Below, one piece after another: positions 32,698 through 41,276 of a stretch of DNA of 64,000 nucleotides. The DNA is from RGIG4034 sp045576455. Its GTDB lineage: Bacteria; Bacillota; Clostridia; Lachnospirales; Lachnospiraceae. The first letter of the stretch is position 1; each line of letters opens with the position of its first letter. The notes beneath the pieces were generated by a model, which saw only the letters and a list, made by a program, of their open reading frames with translations, did no database searches and was not told where the DNA came from. The translations under genes were made by a program, and so were the position numbers. Where the stretch lies: assembly GCA_045576455.1 (NCBI GenBank), contig JAZNGM010000001.1, positions 62,001-126,000 of the forward strand, read 5' to 3'.

Positions 32698-35595
32698 ATG
32701 TTACGTAAGATAGGCATTTACACTGATAAGTTACGGATGCTGTTTCAAAAAGAATGTCTTCTGTTAAGTATATATTTTACGTTGGTGGCAGTTTATTATC
32801 ATCACGTGAATCTTAACCCTGTAGGACAGGAATTTGACAGAACATTTAATCAAATGATTTATTCCGGGCAGTCCCTTTCGGGGCGGCTTAGTGGTATGAA
32901 CACGCTTATTTTTATTTACTTTCCTTTAATGTTTATCCTAAGCTATTTCTTGTTTTCCTTTCTTGCTAAAAAAGATTCCGTTTATTTCCGTATTATGAAT
33001 GAATGTGCCGGATTATTTTGCTTAATTCTTCCGTTCTATTTTCTCAGCCGTTATGAAACCGCTGATTTGACGGTGAAAGAAGCTCCGCTTGTTGATTTGT
33101 CGTTGCTTATTATTTTGGCGCTTCTGATAGCTTCTTACGTTGACAGGAAGAAAAAATTAGATGCGTCTGCAATATATGCAACTTTATTATTATCAGTTTC
33201 TGAAGTCATATCGTTCCGCCTTTTGTTCCATACAAAAGCAAAAGCGGCATTTTTTGTGGAACACAGTGAATATATGTGTGCCATTCTGTTTTTGTTGCAA
33301 TTACTAATTCTGATTTTCGTTAAATTTAAAAATAATGAGGAATATATAGTTCTTAAGGTGCTTGCAGCAGCTGTTGCATGGTTACCGTTTCTCCTTCTTT
33401 TGCGGGTAGAATTTTTCTATATATCTGCCGGTCAAGGTCAACCTGAAAGCAACCAGTATTTGAAGTTGATGTGGGTGGCTTTGCTTGTGCTATTATCCGC
33501 AATAGCGCTGATTGCTGTATGGATACTTGGTTTGCACAAGAAATTCCGCCTGCCTTCCGTTTCATGGAGAATGGGCTATTTGGGATTGATTTTGGGAATT
33601 GCGGCTATCAACTGGTTTCCCGGTTTTTCCAAAGTGTTTGACTATGCAAATTATAACAATATGTTTGAAATCGGTAACCAGACTTCGGTAACAGAGACAA
33701 TACTCTTTGGACAAATGCCGGTTTCCAATTATTTTTCGGCACATCTTTTAAGTGATATTTGGACAAGGGGATTATACTATCTCTTTAATGGTGATTTGTT
33801 AGGGGTTCTTGCGGATTCGTATTTTTCCCTGGATATGGTGGTTAAATATGTAATGCTTTATATGCTTCTTAACCGTCTTTTTGGAAAAGATAAGGCGTTT
33901 TGGGTTGTTTTTCTCTTGCCGGTATGTATGCGGGATATTATGTGGTCATCCGTCAATTTCATAGCGGTAGTTGCTTTGATTTATCTGATTAAAAAGAATA
34001 ATCTTTGGTCCTATATTTTATATTGGTCAGCCTTACTATTCGGCCTTTTGTATCAGTTGGATGCCGGGTATGGAATAGGTATAGGTTGTATTGTGGCACT
34101 TGTATTATTAGTGCTTTTTAAGAAAATTAGGCTTAAGTGGATTCCTTTTATGGCGTCTGCTTTTGGTGTTGCCCTACTTTTCTTGGTATATTTCATTATC
34201 GGATGTATCAGGGAAGGTGTACCGGTATTTTCGAGAATTTGGGAATTTTTATCGGTTTCCTTGTTAAGTAATTCTACCTGGGCGGTAAGAGCGGTGGCAG
34301 ATCTGGCATCACGGGAGTATTTCCTGTTATATCTTTTTGTGCCGGTCTTTACGTTAGTTATGCTGGTTGTAACTATTTTAAAGAGAAAAGAAGTCTGCGA
34401 TAAGCACTTGCCTTTATATTGTGCGGTAATAGCTTTTGGCGTATCACAGCTTTTGTTTATGCCAAGAATACTTGTATTGCACACCTATAACACGGGCGTA
34501 ACATCGTGGTCGTTGTTGAGCTTTTTCCATTTGCTCGTGGCACTTTTTGTGGCATTTATATTCCGCCATAAAGATAAGCTAAGTGTGGTAATGTTTTTTG
34601 CCGTGTTTGTAGCAATGATTTATCTGGAAGGTATATTTATCAATGGTTTTATTCCGTCGCTGAATAATTCTGCCGGTGTACTTGCCTATGATAATAGTGA
34701 AGTCCGCAGCATAGAATATGATGAAAGCATGGGAGAAAAGCGTGTTACCTGTTCTGAGAATACGGTGGCGTTCATGAGCGAGTTCAATTTGCTGTTTGAT
34801 GTTATTCTTGAGAAAGATGATACATTCCTTGATTTTAGTAATGTGACAGGCTTATATGCTATGCTGAACAGGGAGAATCCTGTGTATGTCAGCCAGTCGC
34901 CGAGCCTTCTTTCAACGGAGTATTCGCAGAAGTGTTTTATTGAAGAAATTGAAAGACATGGTAAGGTACAGGTTGCGGTTCTTGCCAATAAGGAAGACCA
35001 ATATATCGATGCTATGATAGGAACCAAGCATCCCATAAGGTATTATTTGGTTGCGGAGTATATTTATAGTAATTTTGTTCCGCTTACTACTGTGGGTGAT
35101 TTTGCGATATGGTGCCGTAAAGACAGCTATGATTATATGAGTGAACAGATAAGTTATATAGGTAAAGAGGCGATTGATTATACGTATGCCGATAAGGCGG
35201 TTTTCCATAGTTACCAACTGGGGCAGGTGCCAAGATATTGGGCTAATTACGATACTAAAAATGCAATTGATGCGCCTTTAGTAAAACAGTGTGATGTAGA
35301 AGAAGGATTAATCTGCTATCCAAATGTAGGTAAAATCGAAAAGGAAAACGGGAATTATCTTGCTTTTAAGGTGAATCAAAAAGAAAATGGTTCCGGCGAT
35401 GGTTATCTGTATTTTAGGGATAAAGATAATAATACGCTTACCGAGTTTAGTTTTGATACCGTTCCGGGAGAATGTGAGTATCTTATCCGTATTAGCAGTG
35501 ATTTTATGTGGTACTCCGGCTTGGTGGATCATATAGCTTTTGTTTTTGAAAAGGAATGTATGGTTAGTAACGTAAGAATTTTAGAAGGCGATTAA
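32698..35595 (+). CDS. Very large polytopic membrane protein, possible GT-C glycosyltransferase
   Basis: The start ATG at 32698 follows GGGGGGAG; an upstream in-frame TTG at 32677 is rejected. The 965 residues carry many hydrophobic helices through about residue 650 (roughly 16-18), then an external domain of about 310 residues rich in strands. Acidic residues in external loops (EFDRTFNQMIYSG near 45) are compatible with a GT-C fold, but no family motif is definite. It lies between two glycosyltransferase/sugar genes with gaps of 30 and 14 bases. Role in assembling or exporting a surface glycan is inference. Confidence 0.75.
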   Translation: MLRKIGIYTDKLRMLFQKECLLLSIYFTLVAVYYHHVNLNPVGQEFDRTFNQMIYSGQSLSGRLSGMNTLIFIYFPLMFILSYFLFSFLAKKDSVYFRIMNECAGLFCLILPFYFLSRYETADLTVKEAPLVDLSLLIILALLIASYVDRKKKLDASAIYATLLLSVSEVISFRLLFHTKAKAAFFVEHSEYMCAILFLLQLLILIFVKFKNNEEYIVLKVLAAAVAWLPFLLLLRVEFFYISAGQGQPESNQYLKLMWVALLVLLSAIALIAVWILGLHKKFRLPSVSWRMGYLGLILGIAAINWFPGFSKVFDYANYNNMFEIGNQTSVTETILFGQMPVSNYFSAHLLSDIWTRGLYYLFNGDLLGVLADSYFSLDMVVKYVMLYMLLNRLFGKDKAFWVVFLLPVCMRDIMWSSVNFIAVVALIYLIKKNNLWSYILYWSALLFGLLYQLDAGYGIGIGCIVALVLLVLFKKIRLKWIPFMASAFGVALLFLVYFIIGCIREGVPVFSRIWEFLSVSLLSNSTWAVRAVADLASREYFLLYLFVPVFTLVMLVVTILKRKEVCDKHLPLYCAVIAFGVSQLLFMPRILVLHTYNTGVTSWSLLSFFHLLVALFVAFIFRHKDKLSVVMFFAVFVAMIYLEGIFINGFIPSLNNSAGVLAYDNSEVRSIEYDESMGEKRVTCSENTVAFMSEFNLLFDVILEKDDTFLDFSNVTGLYAMLNRENPVYVSQSPSLLSTEYSQKCFIEEIERHGKVQVAVLANKEDQYIDAMIGTKHPIRYYLVAEYIYSNFVPLTTVGDFAIWCRKDSYDYMSEQISYIGKEAIDYTYADKAVFHSYQLGQVPRYWANYDTKNAIDAPLVKQCDVEEGLICYPNVGKIEKENGNYLAFKVNQKENGSGDGYLYFRDKDNNTLTEFSFDTVPGECEYLIRISSDFMWYSGLVDHIAFVFEKECMVSNVRILEGD

Positions 35596-35609
35596 GGAAT
35601 GGTGGAAAC

Positions 35610-36554
35610 ATGGATTTTTTAGTAGGATATACGGGTTTTGTCGGAAGTAATATTTTAACTAAGCATGATTTTTCAGGGTTATTTAACAGCAAGAACATTA
35701 AAGAAGCATATGGGAAGAACCCGGATTTATTGGTTTATTCAGGTGTTCCTGCGGAAATGTTTTTGGCTAATCAGTTCCCTGAAAAGGATTTAAGCCTTAT
35801 GGACGAGGCTATTGAAAATATAACAAAGATTAATCCGAAGAAGTTAGTGCTGATTTCTACCATCAGTGTATTGTCATCCCATAAAACGAAGGATGAAGAG
35901 GAAGCGATAGATAAAGAAGAATTGCTTCCTTACGGAAAAAACAGAAGATATCTTGAAGAGTGGGTAATCAACAACGTGGAAGATTACCATATTGTAAGAT
36001 TACCGGCATTGTATGGTGAGAATCTTAAGAAGAACTTTATTTATGATTTTATACATTTGATACCTCCTATGTTGAATCAGGCTAAATATGACGAACAACG
36101 CAGCAAAAACGCAGATATTGAAAAGTATTATCAGGGAGGTGAAGACGGTTTTTACCGTTTGAAGAATTTAATGCCTGAGGAGAGAAAAAGTCTTCGGGAT
36201 TATTATGCAAATAATGATTTTAACGCACTCAAGTTTACGGACAGCCGTTCCCGGTATCAATTTTATGGTCTTGCTGATTTGTGGCATGATATTGAGATTG
36301 CCATTAATAACGGGATACGTGTGCTTAACCTGATGACAGAACCTGTCAGTGTAAGTGAGCTTTATGCTGCTCTTGTGCCGGAAAATGATAAGCCGTTTAT
36401 TAATGAGCTTAATAAAGAACCGTTTGATTATGACTGCCATACCAAGTACAGTGTTCTTTTTAACGGAAAAAACGGATATATACAGGATAAACAGGAAGTG
36501 CTTAATAATATTGTCAAATTTGTGCGTGGAGAAATAAGCAAATACTATTTGTAG
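35610..36554 (+). CDS. NAD-dependent epimerase/dehydratase-like SDR protein
   Basis: GGAATGGTGGAA lies upstream of the ATG. The 314 residues start with MDFLVGYTGFVGSN, the GxxGxxG nucleotide-binding motif. The beta-strand LVLISTISVLSS and a Tyr in LLPYGKNRRYLEEW follow. The catalytic YxxxK reads Y-G-K-N-R, so the usual Lys is Arg. A mid-length insertion is present near 150-190. It probably modifies a nucleotide sugar for the neighbouring transferases, although the altered active site could mean a different or lost reaction. Confidence 0.8.
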   Translation: MDFLVGYTGFVGSNILTKHDFSGLFNSKNIKEAYGKNPDLLVYSGVPAEMFLANQFPEKDLSLMDEAIENITKINPKKLVLISTISVLSSHKTKDEEEAIDKEELLPYGKNRRYLEEWVINNVEDYHIVRLPALYGENLKKNFIYDFIHLIPPMLNQAKYDEQRSKNADIEKYYQGGEDGFYRLKNLMPEERKSLRDYYANNDFNALKFTDSRSRYQFYGLADLWHDIEIAINNGIRVLNLMTEPVSVSELYAALVPENDKPFINELNKEPFDYDCHTKYSVLFNGKNGYIQDKQEVLNNIVKFVRGEISKYYL

Positions 36555-36573
36555 TAAGCGGGGTACATAATAT

Positions 36574-37365
36574 ATGAAACTTGCATTTTCCAATATAGCG
36601 TGGGATAAGGAATGGGACAAAGAAATATACGGTCTGCTTCAGAAAAACGGATTTGAGGGACTGGAGATTGCGCCGACCCGGCTTTTTCCTGAAGAACCAT
36701 ATACGAAATTAAAAGAAGTTAAGGAATATGCTGCGTGGCTGTATGAATACTATGGTCTTATTATTGTTTCCATGCAATCAATTTGGTTTGGCCGTAAGGA
36801 AAACCTGTTTGTCAGTGAAAAGGAACAAAAGATACTTGCGGATTACACAAAGAAGGCAATTGATTTTGCAGTAAATGCAGGCTGCAATAATCTTGTGTTC
36901 GGTTGCCCTTACCATAGAAAAATGGGAGAAGAAGGAAAGAAAGAACAGCTTTTTTCGTTTTATAATGAATTGAATGATTATTGTAAAGATACGGAAGTGT
37001 GTTTTGCAATAGAACCGGTGGCTGCCGTTTATAATACCGATTACCTTAACACGACGGAGGAAACCCTTAAAGAAGCGCGGAAGATTGATTTAAAGCACAT
37101 AACCGTTAATCTTGATTTGGGGACTTTGCTGACTAATAAGGAAAAGATTACGCTGATTGAAAATGATGTAGATAAAATCAGTCATATCCATATAAGCGAA
37201 CCGATGCTTGCGCCGGTGGAAAAGCACGATGAACATGAAGTATTACATGATATTTTGCTTCGCAGTGGTTATAACCGGTATGTATCGGTTGAAATGAAAA
37301 ACGGTGCTTCAAAGGAAAATCTTGTAGAAGTAATGGAGTATATGAAAGGATGGGACGGTAAATGA
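36574..37365 (+). CDS. Sugar phosphate isomerase/epimerase-like TIM barrel
   Basis: The 263 residues belong to the xylose isomerase-like/AP-endonuclease-2 barrel: MKLAFSNIAWDKEW, GFEGLEIAPTRLFP, NLVFGCP, CFAIEPVAAVYN, HITVNLDLGTLL, ISHIHISEPMLAPV and YVSVEMKNG. Metal ligands are the Glu, Asp, His and Glu of these strands. It overlaps the next gene by 4 bases (ATGA). The substrate is unknown. Together with the SDR and FAD oxidoreductase it suggests a dedicated route to an unusual sugar for the glycan cluster. Confidence 0.82.
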   Translation: MKLAFSNIAWDKEWDKEIYGLLQKNGFEGLEIAPTRLFPEEPYTKLKEVKEYAAWLYEYYGLIIVSMQSIWFGRKENLFVSEKEQKILADYTKKAIDFAVNAGCNNLVFGCPYHRKMGEEGKKEQLFSFYNELNDYCKDTEVCFAIEPVAAVYNTDYLNTTEETLKEARKIDLKHITVNLDLGTLLTNKEKITLIENDVDKISHIHISEPMLAPVEKHDEHEVLHDILLRSGYNRYVSVEMKNGASKENLVEVMEYMKGWDGK

Positions 37366-38156
37366 TACGTTATGAAAGCATAAACGGCGTTCCGGATTTT
37401 GAATGTAATGTATTAAGTGAAAAAAGGAATAAATATTGTGTTCTTATACCGGTATTAAATGAGGGAAAAAGAATTATCAGGGAACTTGTAAGAGCGAACC
37501 GTTATGAAGTAATCGGTCTGGCAGACTTTATTATTTGTGACGGCAATTCTACAGATGGCAGTATGGATCTTGATAAGTTAAGTGCACTTGGTGTGAACAC
37601 GGTATTAATCAAGAAGGGTGAAGGCAAACAGGGGGCCCAGCTCCGCATGGGTATCTGGTGGGCGCTGACACGTGGGTATGAAGGAATCATCACAATTGAC
37701 GGTAACCATAAGGATAGCATAGAAAGCCTTCCGCTTTTTATAGAAAAGCTTGAAGAAGGTTATGATTTTGTACAGGGTTCAAGGTTTATTAAAGGTGGTC
37801 ATGCCATTAATACACCGTTTTCAAGATTGGTTGCGGTGAAGTTACTTCACGCGCCGGTTATATCGCTTACGGCAGGACAACGTTTTACGGATACCACAAA
37901 TGCGTACCGTGCTTATTCAAAAGCCTATCTTACGGATGAACGGGTGAAGCCGCTCAGGGATATTTTTAAGACATATGAGTTGCTTGCTTATCTGTCTGTC
38001 CGTGCAACCCAGCTTAAGATGCGTGCCTGTGAGGTCCCGGTAACAAGACGCTATCCTAAAACAGGGGCAACGCCGACTAAAATAAGCTTTTTTAAAGGTA
38101 ATTTCCTTTTAATGAAAATATTGTTTTTGAATTTGTTGGGAAGATATAATCCGTAA
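37362..38156 (+). CDS. GT2 family glycosyltransferase, soluble
   Basis: The ATG overlaps the preceding stop by 4 bases. The 264 residues form a GT-A domain: CVLIPVLNEGKRI, FIICDGNSTDGSMD, TIDGNHKDS (in place of DxD), FVQGSRFIKGG. The later GATPTKIS plus a basic stretch are typical of polyprenyl-phosphate mannosyl/glucosyl transferases. No full membrane helix is present, although the last 15 residues (FLLMKILFLNLLG) are hydrophobic. Second transferase of the cluster. Confidence 0.85.
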   Translation: MIRYESINGVPDFECNVLSEKRNKYCVLIPVLNEGKRIIRELVRANRYEVIGLADFIICDGNSTDGSMDLDKLSALGVNTVLIKKGEGKQGAQLRMGIWWALTRGYEGIITIDGNHKDSIESLPLFIEKLEEGYDFVQGSRFIKGGHAINTPFSRLVAVKLLHAPVISLTAGQRFTDTTNAYRAYSKAYLTDERVKPLRDIFKTYELLAYLSVRATQLKMRACEVPVTRRYPKTGATPTKISFFKGNFLLMKILFLNLLGRYNP

Positions 38157-38198
38157 CAAAAAATTAAGTGTAGATTGTTTGGTTGTGAAAGGAGTGCC

Positions 38199-41195
38199 AT
38201 GAAGGGAAAACTGGGTAAAAAATTCTTTGTAACATTAGTGCTTTTTGGCATGATAGGTCAGGTTGCATGGGTAGTTGAAAATATGTACTTTAATGTTTTT
38301 ATCTACAAAATGTTTAATGCTTCTGCAACACAAATTTCGCTTATGGTAAGCTTAAGCGCCATAACGGCTACGCTTACCACGCTTATAGTAGGCGCGTATT
38401 CTGATAAGGTTGGAAAACGCAAGCTTTTTATATGTTTAGGATATATCGCGTGGGGTGTTTCCATACTTGCCTTTATGCTCATGCGCGTCGATGTCTTACA
38501 GCAGTTTACGGGAAGTGCAATTGCGGCGGCCAGTCTGGGCGTTACGCTTGTAATAGTGCTTGATTGTATTATGACTTTTTTTGGTTCATCGGCTAACGAT
38601 GCCTGTTTTAATGCGTGGATGACCGATTGCGGGGATGAGACAAACAGAGGCCGTATAGAAGGTATTAATGCCATGATGCCGCTTGTGGCTATTCTTGTTG
38701 TTTTTGGCGGATTTATGGCATTTGATCTTAATAACCCGGATAGTTTTACCGTGATTTTTCTGATTATCGGTCTGGTTACGCTTGTGATAGGTGTTGCCGG
38801 CTTTTTTCTTATAGAAGAAAAGAAAGTGCCGGAAGAAACAAAAAGTGAAGCTTATATTGATAAGCTGTTATACAGTTTCAGGATTAGTACGTATAAGAAA
38901 AACAGACTGCTTTACGTTATCACGGGGGCATTTGCTGTTTTTGGTATATCCATCCAGATATTTATGCCGTATCTCATTTTGTATTATGAAAAAACGCTCG
39001 GCATGGCTGACTATGTGCTTATTATGGCACCGGCTATTATTATTGCCTCCGTTATTACGGCATTTTACGGGAAATTGTATGATTTGTTAGGTTTTGAAAC
39101 AGCGGTTGTGCCTACAGTGTTATGCCTTTTGGCAGGATATACATTATTGTATTTTTGTACGGGTACGGTTTTGGTATTTACAGGTTCGCTTCTCATGATG
39201 ACGGGCTATCTTACCGGTATGGCAATGTTTGGTGCCATGATAAGGGATAATATTCCGGAAGATAAAGCCGGATTATTCCAGGGACTCAGAATTTTCGGAC
39301 AAGTATTTGTTCCGGGCGTTATAGGACCTTTAATAGGAGCGTTTGTACTTAGAAATGCTGCTACAATTATGAATAGTGATGGAACCACATCGTTTTTGCC
39401 AAACCATAATATATTCCTGGCGGCATTTATTGTAGCGGTTCTGCTTTTTATAGGTTTGTTTTTTGTTTTCCGTATGATGCATACGGGAAGAAGGAAACTT
39501 ACATCAGACATAGAAAACAGTTCTTCCGATATTCCGTATGACATTTATCCAAGACCGCAGCTTAAACGGGATTCGTATATATGTTTAAACGGCGAATGGG
39601 AACTTGGGGGTGGAAAAATTACGGTTCCTTATCCACCACAATCCGATCTGTCAGGATATGATAAGCATATCGGCTCCAATCTTGTTTACCGCCGGACTTT
39701 TACATTGCCGGAAGGATTTTATAAAGACAGGGTATTGCTTCATTTTGGGGCAGTGGATCAGGTGGCAGAGGTTATTGTGAATAATGTCTCCGTTAAAAAG
39801 CACGAAGGTGGATATCTTCCGTTTTTTGCAGACATCACAGAGGTTCTTTTGGGTGAAGGAAAAGAGAATGAACTGGTTGTCAAGGTGACGGATACTTTGT
39901 CGACGGATTATCCGTATGGTAAGCAAAGAAAAAAACGCGGCGGCATGTGGTATACGCCGGTCAGTGGTATATGGCAAAGCGTATGGCTTGAAAGTGTGCC
40001 AACAAACTATATTCGTTCCATAAAAATAGACACGGATACCGATAAGGTTAGACTGAAAATAGATTGTGACGCAAAGGATTATGTTATAAAGCTTCATTTG
40101 GAAACAGAGAATGTGCAAATTGAATCCCAAGAAAATGAAGTGGAAATTAATTTGCGTAATTTAATGCTTTCGGATGGTACAGAGTACGTTCCGAAATTAT
40201 GGACGACGGAAACACCACACCTTTATTATTTCAGCGTAGAGACGGAATATGACAGGGTGGAATCCTATTTTGCCCTTAGAAAAGTAGAGGTGCGTGAAAT
40301 AGAAGGTGTAAACCGGATTTGTTTGAATGGAAAACCGATTTTTTTGCATGCTGTACTTGACCAGGGCTATTATTGTGACGGCATATATCTTCCCAAGACA
40401 CCGAAAGGCTATACGGATGATATTCTTAATATGAAAGAACTTGGTTTTAATACTTTACGTAAGCATATTAAGATAGAACCGGAGTGTTTCTATTATGATT
40501 GTGACAGACTGGGAATGCTTGTTATGCAGGATATGGTAAACAGCGGAAAATATTCCTTTATAAGGGATACGGCACTTCCGACCCTGGGACGTCAGAACAG
40601 AAAGGATGTCCGCATGGGTGGCACTAAGAAACGTAAGGATTTCTTTATCAGGCATATGGAAGAAACCGTGGCGCACTTATATAATCATCCGTGTATTGTC
40701 TACTATACGATTTTTAATGAAGGCTGGGGTCAGTTTGATAGCGACAGGATGTATGACCATTTTAAAACGTTGGACAATACGAGGGTTGTTGATACTACTT
40801 CCGGCTGGTTTGCCGGTAACAAGAGTGATGTGGTGAGCCAGCATATATATTTTAAGTTAATGAAACCATCTAAGACAGAGCGTCCGTTTGTTATTTCCGA
40901 ATGCGGAGGATATGCATATACGATAAAGGAGCATTCTTACAGTTTATATGGACACTATGGATATGGAAACTGCATGGATGAAAAAGAGTTAACAGACCAT
41001 GTGGTGGAGATGTATGAAAAAATGATTATTCCTTACATTGGGCAGGGGCTTGCCGGTTGCGTTTATACCCAGCTATCGGATGTCGAGGATGAGACAAACG
41101 GCTTTTATACCTATGACAGGAAGGTGTGTAAGGTTGAAAAGGATCGGTTAAGGAATGTGTCGGAAGAGATACTTAAGAATAAGACTTTATTATAG
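38199..41195 (+). CDS. MFS transporter fused to a GH2 glycoside hydrolase
   Basis: The start ATG at 38199 follows AAAGGAG. The 998-residue frame has no internal stop. Residues 1-425 form a 12-helix major facilitator: motif A is GAYSDKVGKRK, with a long central loop at 205-225. After a roughly 20-residue hydrophilic linker (TGRRKLTSDIENSSSD), residues about 450-998 form a full GH2 enzyme. This has a sugar-binding jelly roll (ICLNGEWEL, YRRTFTLP), an Ig-like domain and a TIM barrel. Its acid/base is Glu841 in FNEGWGQF and its nucleophile is Glu901 in ISECGGYAY. With 12 helices, the hydrolase should lie inside the cell, cleaving what the carrier imports. There is no internal ribosome site for a separate hydrolase. 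The substrate is a beta-glycoside of unknown kind. Confidence 0.9.
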   Translation: MKGKLGKKFFVTLVLFGMIGQVAWVVENMYFNVFIYKMFNASATQISLMVSLSAITATLTTLIVGAYSDKVGKRKLFICLGYIAWGVSILAFMLMRVDVLQQFTGSAIAAASLGVTLVIVLDCIMTFFGSSANDACFNAWMTDCGDETNRGRIEGINAMMPLVAILVVFGGFMAFDLNNPDSFTVIFLIIGLVTLVIGVAGFFLIEEKKVPEETKSEAYIDKLLYSFRISTYKKNRLLYVITGAFAVFGISIQIFMPYLILYYEKTLGMADYVLIMAPAIIIASVITAFYGKLYDLLGFETAVVPTVLCLLAGYTLLYFCTGTVLVFTGSLLMMTGYLTGMAMFGAMIRDNIPEDKAGLFQGLRIFGQVFVPGVIGPLIGAFVLRNAATIMNSDGTTSFLPNHNIFLAAFIVAVLLFIGLFFVFRMMHTGRRKLTSDIENSSSDIPYDIYPRPQLKRDSYICLNGEWELGGGKITVPYPPQSDLSGYDKHIGSNLVYRRTFTLPEGFYKDRVLLHFGAVDQVAEVIVNNVSVKKHEGGYLPFFADITEVLLGEGKENELVVKVTDTLSTDYPYGKQRKKRGGMWYTPVSGIWQSVWLESVPTNYIRSIKIDTDTDKVRLKIDCDAKDYVIKLHLETENVQIESQENEVEINLRNLMLSDGTEYVPKLWTTETPHLYYFSVETEYDRVESYFALRKVEVREIEGVNRICLNGKPIFLHAVLDQGYYCDGIYLPKTPKGYTDDILNMKELGFNTLRKHIKIEPECFYYDCDRLGMLVMQDMVNSGKYSFIRDTALPTLGRQNRKDVRMGGTKKRKDFFIRHMEETVAHLYNHPCIVYYTIFNEGWGQFDSDRMYDHFKTLDNTRVVDTTSGWFAGNKSDVVSQHIYFKLMKPSKTERPFVISECGGYAYTIKEHSYSLYGHYGYGNCMDEKELTDHVVEMYEKMIIPYIGQGLAGCVYTQLSDVEDETNGFYTYDRKVCKVEKDRLRNVSEEILKNKTLL

Positions 41196-41205
41196 ATGGC
41201 TATTT

Positions 41206-41214
41206 TGGTACAAT
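41206..41214 (+). promoter_or_regulatory. Possible extended -10 promoter of the NhaC gene
   Basis: TGGTACAAT fits TGn-TACAAT; the -35 is weak. It would give a 5' UTR of about 55 bases. Confidence 0.4.
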
Positions 41215-41276
41215 ATAAAAATGTAGTAAAGTGTATTATTGGTTACTGAAAGAAAATTTACCTTATGGAGGGAACA

